This document shows, in pieces, positions 28,905 to 37,255 of a stretch of 64,000 nt of DNA (positions are counted from its first letter, which is position 1; the number at the start of each line of letters is the position of its first letter). The notes under the pieces are model-generated. The model searched no databases. It was not told the origin of the DNA and was given only the letters and a program-made list of their open reading frames with translations. Source of the DNA: Micromonospora musae (GTDB lineage Bacteria > Actinomycetota > Actinomycetes > Mycobacteriales > Micromonosporaceae); contig NZ_RAZT01000017.1 of assembly GCF_003626635.1 (NCBI RefSeq), positions 62,001-126,000 of the forward strand. The letters are read 5' to 3'. The position numbers were made by a program, and so were the translations under genes.

Positions 28905-29321
28905 GTGATCGAGTTCGTACTGGACGCCCGGTCCAAGGTGAACACCTACGTGCAGCTGATCCAGCAGGTGAAGCAGGCGCTGCGGGTGGGGCTGCTGGTC
29001 CCGGGTGACCAACTGCCCAAGGTGCGCGACGTGGCGCAGTCACTGGCGATCAACCCCAACACGGTGCTGAAGGCCTACCGCGAGCTGGAGATCGAGGGGC
29101 TCGTCGAGGGGCGGCCCGGCGTCGGCACCTTCGTCCGCCGCACCCTCGGCGGCCCACCCGTCGCCGACCAGGCGGAGCTGCGCGCCGACCTGGTGGCCTG
29201 GCTCGGTCGCGCCCGCGCGGCCGGCCTCTCCCCCGAGGACGTCATCGCCCTGGTCGAGACCACGCTGCGGGCCACGCTCGCCGCCGAGGCGGTCCGCACG
29301 CAACCCGCCTCGGCCGGATGA
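28905..29321 (+). CDS. GntR-family regulator, YtrA subfamily
   Basis: 138-residue repressor: winged helix near residues 10-75 (VPGDQLPKVRDVAQSLAINP then NTVLKAYRELEIEGLVEGR and GVGTFV) with the short C-terminal helical dimer domain typical of the YtrA subfamily. YtrA regulators nearly always precede ABC transporter genes for antibiotic or cell-envelope stress, as here. GTG start follows AGAGGG. The stop overlaps an upstream ATG of the ATPase gene, so translation is linked. Regulated by its own product through the palindrome at 28871-28891 if the family pattern holds. Confidence 0.94.
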   Translation: MIEFVLDARSKVNTYVQLIQQVKQALRVGLLVPGDQLPKVRDVAQSLAINPNTVLKAYRELEIEGLVEGRPGVGTFVRRTLGGPPVADQAELRADLVAWLGRARAAGLSPEDVIALVETTLRATLAAEAVRTQPASAG

Positions 29322-29332
29322 GAGGAGAGGAC

Positions 29333-30220
29333 ATGGATGTCGCACTGGAGACGGAGCAGCTCGGCAAGCGGTACGGGAAGCGCTGGGCGTTGCAGGACTG
29401 CTCACTCCGCCTGCCGACCGGGCGGATCGTGGGCCTCGTCGGCCCCAACGGCGCCGGTAAGAGCACCCTGCTGCACCTCGCCGTCGGCCTGCTCCGACCG
29501 GACGCGGGTGAGGTTCGGCTCTTCGGTCGCTCGCCGTACGACAACCCCGCCGTCCTGCCCGACATCGGCTTCGTCGCGCAGGACACCCCGCTCTACCGCG
29601 ACTTCACCGCGGCGGAGCTGGTGCAGCTCGGCGGCCGGATGAACCGGCGCTGGGACGCCGCGTTGGCGCGGGAGCGGCTGGCTCAGCTCGGCATCCCGCC
29701 GAAGCTGCCGGTCGGCCGGCTCTCCGGCGGCCAACGCGCGCAGGTCGCGCTCGCCCTCGCCCTCGCCAAGCGACCCCGGCTGCTGCTGCTCGACGAGCCG
29801 GTCGCCAGCCTCGACCCGCTGGCCCGCCGCGAGTTCCTCCAGTCGCTGATGGGCAGCGTCACCGACTCCGGAACGACGGTGCTGCTCTCCTCCCACCTCC
29901 TCGCCGACCTGGAACGCACCTGCGACCACCTGGTCGTCCTGCACTCCTCCCGGGTCCGGCTCGCCGGAGCGGTCGACGACCTGGTCGACGCCCACCGGCA
30001 GCTGGTCGGGCCGCGGCACATCGGCGAGCCGATCGCCGGCGTCGGCACGGTGGTACGCGCCCGCCACACGGACCGCCAGTCCACGCTGCTGGCCCGGATC
30101 GACGGCGTAGTCGATCCGGAGTGGACGGTCCATGACGTGACACTGGAGGACGTGATCCTCGGTTACCTCGCCGACGGGGAGACGACCGTCACCCGGACCG
30201 ACTGGGAGGTGCCCGCGTGA
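29333..30220 (+). CDS. ABC transporter ATP-binding protein
   Basis: 295-residue ATPase: Walker A GPNGAGKSTLL near residue 40, Q-loop VAQDTPLY near 85, signature LSGGQRAQVALALA near 130, Walker B RLLLLDEPVASLDP near 150 and the switch His in LLSSHLLADLE near 185; the last 90 residues form a non-conserved tail. I start at the ATG at 29333 because GGAGAGG lies 2-8 bases upstream; the ATG at 29318 overlaps the GntR stop and is less good. Works with the following permease as a drug or lantibiotic-type exporter (inferred from YtrA context). Confidence 0.95.
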   Translation: MDVALETEQLGKRYGKRWALQDCSLRLPTGRIVGLVGPNGAGKSTLLHLAVGLLRPDAGEVRLFGRSPYDNPAVLPDIGFVAQDTPLYRDFTAAELVQLGGRMNRRWDAALARERLAQLGIPPKLPVGRLSGGQRAQVALALALAKRPRLLLLDEPVASLDPLARREFLQSLMGSVTDSGTTVLLSSHLLADLERTCDHLVVLHSSRVRLAGAVDDLVDAHRQLVGPRHIGEPIAGVGTVVRARHTDRQSTLLARIDGVVDPEWTVHDVTLEDVILGYLADGETTVTRTDWEVPA

Positions 30221-31209
30221 TCTGGCTGACCTGGCGACAGCATCGCCGGCAGGCGCTCTTCACCCTGGTGGCCCTGCTCGCGCTCGCCGCCCTCATGATC
30301 CCGACCGGGCTGATGATGCGCGCCTCGTACGCCGACAAGGGCCTGGCCGAGTGCCTCCGGGTGTTGAACGCGGTCCAGCCCGACCCGGGCCGCGCCGGGC
30401 CGTGCAGCCGGGCCCTGAACCAGTTCGCCGACCAGTTCAACTCGATGTCCCTGCTCGGCGTGCTCTTCCTCGTCCTGCCGCTGATCGTGGGGCTGTTCTG
30501 GGGCGCGCCGCTCGTCGCCCGCGAGGTCGAGCAGGGCACCCACCGGTTCGCCTGGACCCAGGGCATCGGTCGCCGGCAGTGGGCGCTGGTGAAGTTCGGG
30601 TTCGTCGCGGTCGTCGCGGTGCTGGTCGCCGTGGTCTACGGGCTCGGCATGTCCTGGTGGGTCGCGCCGCTGACGGGCGCGGCGCAACAGAACCGCTTCG
30701 ACGTCTTCTTCTTCGACATGCAGGGGGTGACCCCGATCGGGTACACCCTCTTCGCGGTCGCCCTCGGCATCTGCGCGGGCGTGTACTGGCCGAGGATGAT
30801 GCCCGCGATGGCGGTGACGCTCGGCGGGTTCATCGGCCTGCGAATCCTGCTGACCGTCCTGGCCCGGCCGCACTACCTGCCGCTGGAGACCCGGGCCATC
30901 CCGATCGAGGGCACCATCGGCGAGCCGGGCGGCGCCTCCGGCGACTGGATCATCGACAAGGGCATCCGGGACGCCGGCGGCACAATGGTGCTGCCCGGCG
31001 CCCAGGCGGCGTGCGGGGCGGAGTCCGCCCGCCCCGCAGGCGGGAGGTGTCCGCCGCTGGAGGAGTTCGGCGAGGGCGCCTACAACTGGCAGCTCTTCCA
31101 GCCGGCCGACCGGTTCTGGCTCTTTCAGGGCATCGAGTCCGGCATCTTCGTCGCGCTGGCGGCGGTGCTGCTCTACCTCGCCGTACGCCGGATCCGCCGC
31201 GTTGCCTGA
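30217..31209 (+). CDS. ABC transporter permease
   Basis: 330-residue membrane protein with about six membrane helices: an early one (LFTLVALLALAALMIPTGL), one at LLGVLFLVLPLIVGLFW, one at FGFVAVVAVLVAVVYGLG, and others, with a long extracellular loop containing Cys-rich ends (AACGAESARPAGGRCPP, two Cys). The loop before the last helix is extracellular if helix count is even. The motif VAREVEQGTHRFAWTQGIGRRQWALVK is typical of ABC-2-type exporters. GTG overlaps the ATPase stop (GTGA). Exported compound unknown. Confidence 0.93.
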   Translation: MIWLTWRQHRRQALFTLVALLALAALMIPTGLMMRASYADKGLAECLRVLNAVQPDPGRAGPCSRALNQFADQFNSMSLLGVLFLVLPLIVGLFWGAPLVAREVEQGTHRFAWTQGIGRRQWALVKFGFVAVVAVLVAVVYGLGMSWWVAPLTGAAQQNRFDVFFFDMQGVTPIGYTLFAVALGICAGVYWPRMMPAMAVTLGGFIGLRILLTVLARPHYLPLETRAIPIEGTIGEPGGASGDWIIDKGIRDAGGTMVLPGAQAACGAESARPAGGRCPPLEEFGEGAYNWQLFQPADRFWLFQGIESGIFVALAAVLLYLAVRRIRRVA

Positions 31210-31237
31210 CGGCAACAGCTCGAAGACCGGAGGCGGT

Positions 31238-31300
31238 TCCGACGGGAACGCCGTGGCGGCCCCTCACCCCGGGGGGGGGCGCCACGGCGTTCCCGTCGGA
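31238..31300. terminator. Strong bidirectional terminator hairpin
   Basis: Two perfectly complementary 21-base arms (31238-31258 and 31280-31300) around a 21-base loop that contains a run of Gs. It lies between the ABC permease and the convergent DPBB-protein gene, whose stop is 5 bp away, and can end both transcripts. One of the longest perfect hairpins in the window. Confidence 0.88.
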
Positions 31301-31304
31301 GCGG

Positions 31305-31997
31305 TCAGTCGAGCAGCTCGACCACGTTGCGGCGTACCACGTTCTTGCCCGGCTCGCGGATCGCGTCCATCGCGGCGGTGTTCAACAGCACGCAGCTACC
31401 CGACGGGCCGGTCACCGTCACCGGCACCGACCGCCCGTTGTCCAGATTGGTCACCCGCAACCGGGTACCCACCGGGAACCGACCACTGGTCGCCGCCGGA
31501 GCGCCTCCCTCGGCGGAGAAGGTGACCGACCCGGAGCAGACCGAGGACGGGACGGCCGGCTCAGTCCCGCCGGGCCGGGCGGCACCCGGTTGGGCGCTGC
31601 CGGGCCGGGTCTCGCCCCCGCCGGGCCCGGCCGACGGGGGTGCCGGAGCGTCGAGGCGTTCGACCACGTTGCGGCGTACCACGTTCTTGCCCGGCTCGCG
31701 GATCGCGTCCATCGCGGCGGTGTTCAACAGCACGCAGCTACCCGACGGGCCGGTCACCGTCACCGGCACCGACCGCCCGTTGTCCAGATTGGTCACCCGC
31801 AACCGGGTACCCACCGGGAACCGGTCACTGGTCGCCGCCGGAGCGCCCCCCTCCGCGAAGAAGGTGACCGACCCGGAGCAGACGGAGCTCTGCCCCGGAG
31901 TCGTGTCCGCGAACCCGAGCCCGGTGCCGACCGCGACGACCGCCGCGGCGGCCACTGCGACGGTCGCCGCCAGCACATGCCTTCGCTGCACCTTCAC
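31305..31997 (-). CDS. Secreted protein with duplicated RlpA-like barrel domain
   Basis: 230 residues. A signal peptide (basic start then AATVAVAAAAVVAVGTGLG, cleavage near 30) precedes two near-identical 74-residue domains (about 38-112 and 157-230), separated by a Gly/Pro/Ala linker. Each contains VCSGSVTF, FPVGTRLRVTNLDNGRSV and a GSCVLLNTAAMDAIREPG stretch, which fits the RlpA-like double-psi beta barrel; two Cys per copy could pair. Such proteins act on peptidoglycan or bind it. GTG start at 31997 follows GGGAGAGA. The barrel match is by motif only. The near-identity of the copies implies recent duplication. Confidence 0.8.
   Translation of the reverse strand: MKVQRRHVLAATVAVAAAAVVAVGTGLGFADTTPGQSSVCSGSVTFFAEGGAPAATSDRFPVGTRLRVTNLDNGRSVPVTVTGPSGSCVLLNTAAMDAIREPGKNVVRRNVVERLDAPAPPSAGPGGGETRPGSAQPGAARPGGTEPAVPSSVCSGSVTFSAEGGAPAATSGRFPVGTRLRVTNLDNGRSVPVTVTGPSGSCVLLNTAAMDAIREPGKNVVRRNVVELLD
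31319..31541. repeat. Direct repeat, copy A (barrel domain duplication)
   Basis: About 222 bp, nearly identical to copy B at 31661-31883, offset 342 bp. Only a few substitutions separate them, grouped at the start of the coding repeat (the N-terminal end of each domain). They are in frame and encode the second domain copy. Confidence 0.95.
31661..31883. repeat. Direct repeat, copy B (barrel domain duplication)
   Basis: Partner of the repeat at 31319-31541; encodes the first domain copy after the signal peptide. The perfect central identity (over 150 bp) would permit recombination to a single or triple copy. Confidence 0.95.
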
Positions 31998-32077
31998 TGT
32001 CTCTCCCGTTCGTCCGGTGACGTCCTACGACGCCTGGTACGGACGACAGGGCCGGACCGTTCAGTGCGGCTTCGGGA

Positions 32078-32713
32078 TCACAACGGGCCGTAACGGGTGT
32101 GTGGCGCTCCGGTCATCAAGGCCCAGTACCGGTCCCCGTACGACCAGTGCCACCACTCCGTCGGGTAGTTCACCATCCCCGCCCCGCCGAGGGCGGCCAC
32201 CAGGATCTCCCGGTTGCGTCGGGCCGCGGCCGGAATGTTCTCCGCCCCGGTGAAGCAGGCGTTCGCGCTCGCCTCCGGGGTGGCGTCGACGACCGTGCCC
32301 ATGTCCAGCTCGATCCCGTCGGCGTCGCAGAGGGTCAGGTCGACCGCTCCGCCAGTGCTGTGCGGGGCCACCTCGACCGGCGAGACGAACTTCGTGGTCT
32401 CCACGTGCAGCCGCTCCGGCGACCACTGCGGGTACCGGCGGCGCAGCTCGTCCCGGTAGCCGGTGAAGATCTTCAGCTGCGCCTGGTACGGCCGGTAGCC
32501 CTCGATCACCAGCAGCCGCAGACCCACCGGCAGGGCACGCTGCGCGTCGAGCAGCCGAAGCGCCACCGCACGCCGCACCCGGGCGTACGAACCGGCGGGG
32601 TCGGCGGCCCGGGCGTCCAGCCGCAGCTCCGGCACCTCACGCAGGTCGACCAGTTCGTCGCCGTCGTCCTCGCTCCGCACCGCGGCCACCCGCGGATCGG
32701 AGAGCAGGATCAT
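32078..32713 (-). CDS. VanX-like D-Ala-D-Ala dipeptidase
   Basis: 211-residue M15D zinc dipeptidase that hydrolyses D-alanyl-D-alanine and so lowers the pool of normal cell-wall precursor. Zinc ligands are placed as in VanX: His and Asp in APHSTGGAVDLTL (near residue 120) and the EWWHWSYGD motif (near 190) with catalytic Glu and third ligand His. No signal peptide, so cytoplasmic like VanX. Its ATG overlaps the stop of the ligase gene (ATGA). Context (ligase and serine-racemase-like gene) argues for a van-type role instead of peptide scavenging. I do not name it vanX because substrate preference cannot be read. Confidence 0.88.
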   Translation of the reverse strand: MILLSDPRVAAVRSEDDGDELVDLREVPELRLDARAADPAGSYARVRRAVALRLLDAQRALPVGLRLLVIEGYRPYQAQLKIFTGYRDELRRRYPQWSPERLHVETTKFVSPVEVAPHSTGGAVDLTLCDADGIELDMGTVVDATPEASANACFTGAENIPAAARRNREILVAALGGAGMVNYPTEWWHWSYGDRYWALMTGAPHTRYGPL

Positions 32714-33843
32714 CGCGTCTCTTCCAGCCGCGCGCTCGCCGGACGCTCCGCGTGCCGGACGAAGGCGAGTTCGACGAGACGGTTCACCAGCTCCTGGTAG
32801 CTGACGCCGGACTCCGCCCACACCTTCGGGTACATCGAGTGCGCGGTGAAGCCGGGCAGGGTGTTCAGCTCGTTGACGTACAGGTCGCCGTTCGCCTCGT
32901 CGTAGAGGAAGTCGACGCGGGCCAGACCCCAGCCGCCGATCGCCGCGAACGCCCGTACGGAGAGTTCCCGGATCCGCTCGGTGACCTCGTCCGGCAGCAC
33001 CGCCGGGACGATCATCGGGTCGCTGTCCCCGAAGTACTTCTGCTGGTAGTCGAACCAGCCGCCCTTCACCTGGACCTCACCGACCGCGGAAGCCTCCGGC
33101 CGCCAGCCGCCGAGCACGCCGGCCTCCAGCTCCCGGCCGGTCACGCCCTGCTCGACCACGACGACGTTGTCGTGCTCCAGCGCCGCCTCGACGGCGGCCG
33201 CCAGGTCGTCGCCCTCGGCCACCCGGGAGATGCCGATGGAGGAACCCATCCGGGCCGGCTTCACGAAGAGCGGCCGGCGCAGCCCCAGCACCAGCTTCTC
33301 CGGGTCGTCCACGGCCCGGTAGGTCTGCGCGTCGAACGACACCTGCGGGGTGACCGGCACACCCTCGGCCCGCAGCGCGCGCTTCATCGCGACCTTGTCC
33401 ATGCCGATCGCGGAGGCGAGGATGCCGCACCCGACGTACGGCACGCCGAGGGACTCGAGCAGCCCCTGCACCACGCCGTCCTCGCCGTACGGACCGTGCA
33501 GGACGGGGAAGACCACGTCCAGCTCGGCCTCGACCGTGCCGGGGGTGTCGGCCGCGGTGACGGCGAGGGTGCCGGGGCGCTCACCGGAGCGCAGCTCCAC
33601 CACCGGTCCGGTGACCGTGAGCCGGTCCTCGATGGCCAGCCCGGTCCCGACGGCGGCGCGCAGCTGCGCCAGCGTGGCCTCCGGCACCAGCCGGAATCCG
33701 CCGGTACGGGTCACGCCGATGGCGACCACCTGGTGGCCGGCGTCGGCCAGGGCCCGGGCGACGCCGAGGGCGGAGGCGCAGGACACCTCGTGCTCCGCGG
33801 ACGGGCCACCGAACAGGATTCCGATCCGGACAGGCGTGCTCAT
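32710..33843 (-). CDS. D-Ala-D-X ligase (Ddl/Van type)
   Basis: 377-residue ATP-grasp ligase that joins D-Ala to D-Ala, D-Ser or D-Lac. N-terminal GGPSAEHEVSCASA with the substrate-1 Glu17, VFPVLHGPYGEDGVVQGLLE, the ATP loop KPARMGSSIGIS and the C-terminal NELNTLPGFTAHSMYPK are intact. The omega-loop reads GWFDYQQKYFGDSDPM; Tyr in KY is typical of D-Ala-D-Ala and also of VanC-type D-Ala-D-Ser enzymes, and argues against the D-Ala-D-Lac type. Start (ATG at 33843) overlaps the fusion gene stop and its own stop overlaps the dipeptidase start. Specificity for D-Ser is suggested by context only. Confidence 0.92.
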   Translation of the reverse strand: MSTPVRIGILFGGPSAEHEVSCASALGVARALADAGHQVVAIGVTRTGGFRLVPEATLAQLRAAVGTGLAIEDRLTVTGPVVELRSGERPGTLAVTAADTPGTVEAELDVVFPVLHGPYGEDGVVQGLLESLGVPYVGCGILASAIGMDKVAMKRALRAEGVPVTPQVSFDAQTYRAVDDPEKLVLGLRRPLFVKPARMGSSIGISRVAEGDDLAAAVEAALEHDNVVVVEQGVTGRELEAGVLGGWRPEASAVGEVQVKGGWFDYQQKYFGDSDPMIVPAVLPDEVTERIRELSVRAFAAIGGWGLARVDFLYDEANGDLYVNELNTLPGFTAHSMYPKVWAESGVSYQELVNRLVELAFVRHAERPASARLEETR

Positions 33844-36053
33844 GCCGCCACCCCTTCCATAGTCGCCATGTCGGCGAAGTGCCGGGTCGCCAACTGGGCG
33901 ATCAGCTCAGCTTCGACATTTCCGCCGGTCAGCACCACGCCGACCGTGCGGTACCGCTCCCGCCCCTGGCCGCTCTGCACGACGCCGGGCCGGTTGACCG
34001 CCTCACCGAGGTCCGCCGCCAGCCGCAGCGCACCGGCGAGCCCGGCCGCGCCGGACGGTTCGGTGAGCACCTTCAGCTCGAGCAGGAGCATCTGGAACGC
34101 CTCGGCGATCTGGTCGTCGTTGACCCGTACGACGCCTCGGATGGCGTCGCGTGCGACCGCGAAGGGTAGCTCACCCACGCAGGTCGGGCGAAGCCCGTCG
34201 GCGATCGTGGGTGCCGGGGAGACCGCCGTCGGTCGGCCGGCCGTGAGGCTGTGGGCCAGCGAGTCGCAGCCGACCGGCTCCACCCCGTACACCTCGATCG
34301 ACGTCCCCGCCGCCGCCAGGCACGCGCCCGCGACGCCCCCGCCGCCGCCGACCGGCACCACCAGCGCGTCCAGCGGCGTGCCGGCGCGCTCCGCCTCCTC
34401 GATCAGCTCCAGGCTGGCGCTGCCCTGCCCGGCGATGACGTCCGGGTGGTCGTACGCGTCGATCAACGGGTGCCCGTGCGCCTCGCTGATCTGCCGGGCG
34501 GTCGCGATCCGCTCGTCGAGGGTGCTGCCGGCGAAGACCACGTCCGCTCCGGCGGCCCGCGCCCGGGCCACCTTGGTCGACGCCGCGTCCACCGGAAGCA
34601 CGACGGTCGCCGTCAGACCGTGCCGTGCGGCCGCCAGCGCCACCGCCACCGCGTGGTTGCCGGTGCTCTGGGCCACCACCCCGGTGTACCCCGCCGCGGC
34701 CAGCCGGCCCACGGCCAGCATCGCGCCCCGCATCTTGTACGAGCCGCCGGTCTGGAGGTTCTCCGCCTTCATCAGGATCCGGACACCGGCCAGCCGGTCG
34801 ATGGTCGGAGAGTTGAGCACCGGGGTACGCACCACGCGACCGGAGAGCCACCAGGCCGCCTCCTGCACCCGGGCCCGGTCCGGTACCGCCTGGATCGGGA
34901 CTGTCTCCGACGCCGAAGCCGCAGGTTTGACCTCGGCCGGCTGTTCTGTGCGCGACATGATCTCTCCTTCACGGTTGTGCCTCGGGGCGGTACGCGGTGG
35001 AAGCTTGAACATCCACCACGCGCCGACCGCCAGCAGTCCGCGGTGAACGGCCAGGCTGAGCGCCAACACCACCGCGGTTACCAGGACCGGATATCCGGCC
35101 ACCAGCAGCTCCCGTCCCGGCCCGTTCAGCTCGGTGACCGGACCGGCGAGGAGCCGGTGCAGCAGGGCGAGCACCGGCATGTGAATCACGTAGACCGGCA
35201 ACGTCTGGCGCCCCAGAGTGGCGAGCATCGTGCCGGCTGCCCGCGTCCGCTGGGCGACAATAGCCGCCGCCGTGATGCCGAACGCCACCGCGGTGACCGA
35301 GACCACCGGCCACACGCCGAACCACTGCTCGGCTGCGGCGAAGCCCATGACGGCCAGGGCCGCCACATAGACCGCGGCGGTCCAGAGCAGGCGCCGGCGG
35401 GTCGCGGTCGCCGCCCAGCGCATCAGGTACGGCCGCAGGTGCACGCCGGCGAGGAAGAACACGAGGTTCTGGTAGACCCCGCCCCGGTTGCCCGGTGTGT
35501 CCAGCAGCCCCGCGGCGGCGACGGCCGACAGCACGCCCGAGACGCCGAGCAGCACCGCCGGGTGGACCCGGCGCAGCGCCTTGGCCAGCACGAAGTAGAG
35601 CGCCAGCGCGTACAGGTACCAGAGGTTGGACGGTGTGATGGTGAGCTGGCCGAGCAGCCCGCCGAGGCTGGTGGCCCGGTCGGTCGGGAAGCCGGGGGCG
35701 AGGGCGAGCAGGGCGGTGTGGATCAGCAGCCACATCGCGTACAGGTAGAGATTGCCGGCGACCCGGGGGCGGAGGGAGGCGCGCCATGACCGGTTCACGG
35801 CGTTCGCCGCGAAGATCCCGGAGATGGTGAAGAAGAGCGGCATCCGCAGCGGCAGCAGCTGCTCGCCGAGCAGCCCCCACGCGCCCGGCACCGGCAGGCC
35901 GATCCGCCAGTCGATCTGCAGGTAGTCCTTCACCACGACGTGCCAGAGCACCACGAGGATGATGCAGGTGCCCTTGGCCACGTCGGCCCAGCCCTCGCGC
36001 CCCGCGCTCGTCCGCGCCGCCGGCGCGGTCGACGCTTCGGTTCCGTGTGTCAC
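33840..36053 (-). CDS. Membrane acyltransferase-3 domain fused to serine-racemase-like enzyme
   Basis: 737 residues, one open frame. Residues 1-365 are an acyltransferase-3 membrane domain, about ten helices, with the first-helix motif CIILVVLWHVVVKDY and RMPLFFTISGIFAAN. Residues 366-737 are a fold-type II PLP enzyme close to serine racemase and threonine dehydratase: PLP Lys440 in GGSYKMRGAM, AQSTGNHAVAVAL, glycine loop VPVGGGGGVAG, TIADGLRP and LTEPSGAAGL. VanT of enterococci has the same layout but its racemase is alanine-racemase fold. The GTG at 36053 follows AAAGGACG. A second ATG at 34958, after AAGGAGAGATC, could make the soluble half alone. Next to a VanX-like gene, so D-serine formation is proposed. 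Dehydratase activity is the alternative. Confidence 0.85.
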   Translation of the reverse strand: MTHGTEASTAPAARTSAGREGWADVAKGTCIILVVLWHVVVKDYLQIDWRIGLPVPGAWGLLGEQLLPLRMPLFFTISGIFAANAVNRSWRASLRPRVAGNLYLYAMWLLIHTALLALAPGFPTDRATSLGGLLGQLTITPSNLWYLYALALYFVLAKALRRVHPAVLLGVSGVLSAVAAAGLLDTPGNRGGVYQNLVFFLAGVHLRPYLMRWAATATRRRLLWTAAVYVAALAVMGFAAAEQWFGVWPVVSVTAVAFGITAAAIVAQRTRAAGTMLATLGRQTLPVYVIHMPVLALLHRLLAGPVTELNGPGRELLVAGYPVLVTAVVLALSLAVHRGLLAVGAWWMFKLPPRTAPRHNREGEIMSRTEQPAEVKPAASASETVPIQAVPDRARVQEAAWWLSGRVVRTPVLNSPTIDRLAGVRILMKAENLQTGGSYKMRGAMLAVGRLAAAGYTGVVAQSTGNHAVAVALAAARHGLTATVVLPVDAASTKVARARAAGADVVFAGSTLDERIATARQISEAHGHPLIDAYDHPDVIAGQGSASLELIEEAERAGTPLDALVVPVGGGGGVAGACLAAAGTSIEVYGVEPVGCDSLAHSLTAGRPTAVSPAPTIADGLRPTCVGELPFAVARDAIRGVVRVNDDQIAEAFQMLLLELKVLTEPSGAAGLAGALRLAADLGEAVNRPGVVQSGQGRERYRTVGVVLTGGNVEAELIAQLATRHFADMATMEGVAA
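34956..34970 (-). promoter_or_regulatory. Internal ribosome-binding site and start in fusion gene
   Basis: On the minus strand AAGGAG is followed by AGATC and an in-frame ATG at 34958, exactly at the boundary between the membrane and PLP domains. Translation from here would yield a 372-residue soluble enzyme. An earlier split gene that lost its stop, or a deliberate dual product, would both leave this mark. Confidence 0.65.
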
Positions 36054-36133
36054 AACGTCCTTTCCTCTCCGGCTCCGGGTGGGCCGGCGCTCCGCGAGTG
36101 CGGACCGCTCAAATACCGGGCAGGCCGAAGTCG

Positions 36134-36157
36134 GGGATCCGCGTACACACGGATCCC
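36134..36157. other. Hairpin between kinase and fusion gene
   Basis: GGGATCCG and CGGATCCC form a perfect 8-bp stem around eight bases in the 143-bp gap. It has no T run. Position upstream of the fusion gene suggests a role in mRNA stability or as a protein site; no function shown. Confidence 0.4.
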
Positions 36158-36196
36158 GGGGCCGATCGGTTCGGTCTGGTCGGCGGCGACACCGCA

Positions 36197-37255
36197 CTAG
36201 TGGGGAACGGGTAGCTGGACGTCGACGCGGAGGCCACCGCCGTCGAGGGGGCGGGCGGCGATGATGCCGTCGTGCGCCTGGGTGATCGAGCGGGCGATGG
36301 CGAGACCCAGTCCCGCGCCGCCGCTCTGGTTCGTCCGGTCACGGGCCAGGCGCCGGAAGGGCTCGAAGAGGCCGGCGACCGCCTCCGCCGGCACGATCTG
36401 CCCGCTGTTGGCCACCGTCAGCGCGGGGGACCGGCCGACCGTCACGGCGAGCCGGCCGCCGGGACGGTTGTACTTGATCGCGTTCTCCACGAGGTTGGTC
36501 ACCAGGCGCTCCAGCAGCACCCGCTCACCCATCACGATCCGGCGGTCGAGCTGGCTCTCCACCGTCACCCCGGCCGCCGTCGCTCGGTCCTGGTACGCGG
36601 CCAGCACCCCCCGGGCGATCTCGTCGAGCGGCTGCGGGGTCGAGGAGCGCAGACCCTGGTCGCTCTCGCTGAGGGCGAGCAGCCCCTCGATGAGCCGCTC
36701 GTTGCGTTCGTTGGTCTGCAACAGCTGGGCGGTCAGGAGTTCGAGCTGCTCGCCGGTGAGCGCCTGGGCCATACCGACCTCGATCAGCGTCCGCTGGACC
36801 GCCAGCGGCGTACGCAGCTCGTGCGAGGCGTTCGCGGCGAACCGCCGCTGCCCGTCGTACCCGGCGGCGATGCGCTCCATCATCTGGTCGATCGCCCCGG
36901 AGAGCTGGGCGAGTTCGTCCCGACCGGGCCGCCGGATCCGGTAGCCGAGGTTCTGCGGACCGACGTGCGCGATCGGCTGGGCGAGGTCGCGTACCGGCCG
37001 CAGGCACCAGACCGCGGCGCCCCAGAGCCCCGCCAGGGCGGCCAGCAGGAGCACGAACTCGGCCATCCTCGGGATCGCCACGTCGAGCCGGCGGGCGGGC
37101 TCACACGCCACCTCGAGCCCGGGCATCGGCAGGCCGCAGACCTCCATTGCGGGCAGCCAGAGCAGGCCGAGCAGCCACCTCGTCAGTGCGGGCAGGTAGA
37201 ACCCGGCGAGCAGGGCGAGCACACAGACGAGGACGATCCGGCGGCGGGGGATCAC
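36197..37255 (-). CDS. VanS-like sensor histidine kinase
   Basis: 352-residue kinase with two membrane helices (residues about 8-35 and 65-88) bracketing a short external loop of about 30 residues containing two Cys (GLPMPGLEVACEPARRL), followed by a HAMP-type linker, H-box FAANASHELRTPLAV with His145, N-box LVTNLVENAIKYNRP and G-boxes GGAGLGLAIARS. The short loop with few ligand features is like VanS of Streptomyces-type systems. GTG overlaps the regulator stop (GTGA). It is upstream of the fusion-ligase-dipeptidase operon, 143 bp away, so it probably senses a cell-wall stress signal. The signal is not known. Confidence 0.88.
   Translation of the reverse strand: MIPRRRIVLVCVLALLAGFYLPALTRWLLGLLWLPAMEVCGLPMPGLEVACEPARRLDVAIPRMAEFVLLLAALAGLWGAAVWCLRPVRDLAQPIAHVGPQNLGYRIRRPGRDELAQLSGAIDQMMERIAAGYDGQRRFAANASHELRTPLAVQRTLIEVGMAQALTGEQLELLTAQLLQTNERNERLIEGLLALSESDQGLRSSTPQPLDEIARGVLAAYQDRATAAGVTVESQLDRRIVMGERVLLERLVTNLVENAIKYNRPGGRLAVTVGRSPALTVANSGQIVPAEAVAGLFEPFRRLARDRTNQSGGAGLGLAIARSITQAHDGIIAARPLDGGGLRVDVQLPVPH

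Noticed and set aside
31238..31300. Attachment site or transposon end
   Set aside because: The inverted arms are adjacent, lie between convergent genes and have no recombinase nearby; terminator explains them.
32710..33843. D-Ala-D-Lac ligase (VanA type)
   Set aside because: The omega-loop has KY as in D-Ala-D-Ala/D-Ser enzymes and no vanH-like gene is present.
33840..36053. Frameshift joining two genes
   Set aside because: The frame is continuous with clean domain boundaries and coupled neighbours; fusion fits better, though a sequencing error at the junction cannot be excluded from one sequence.
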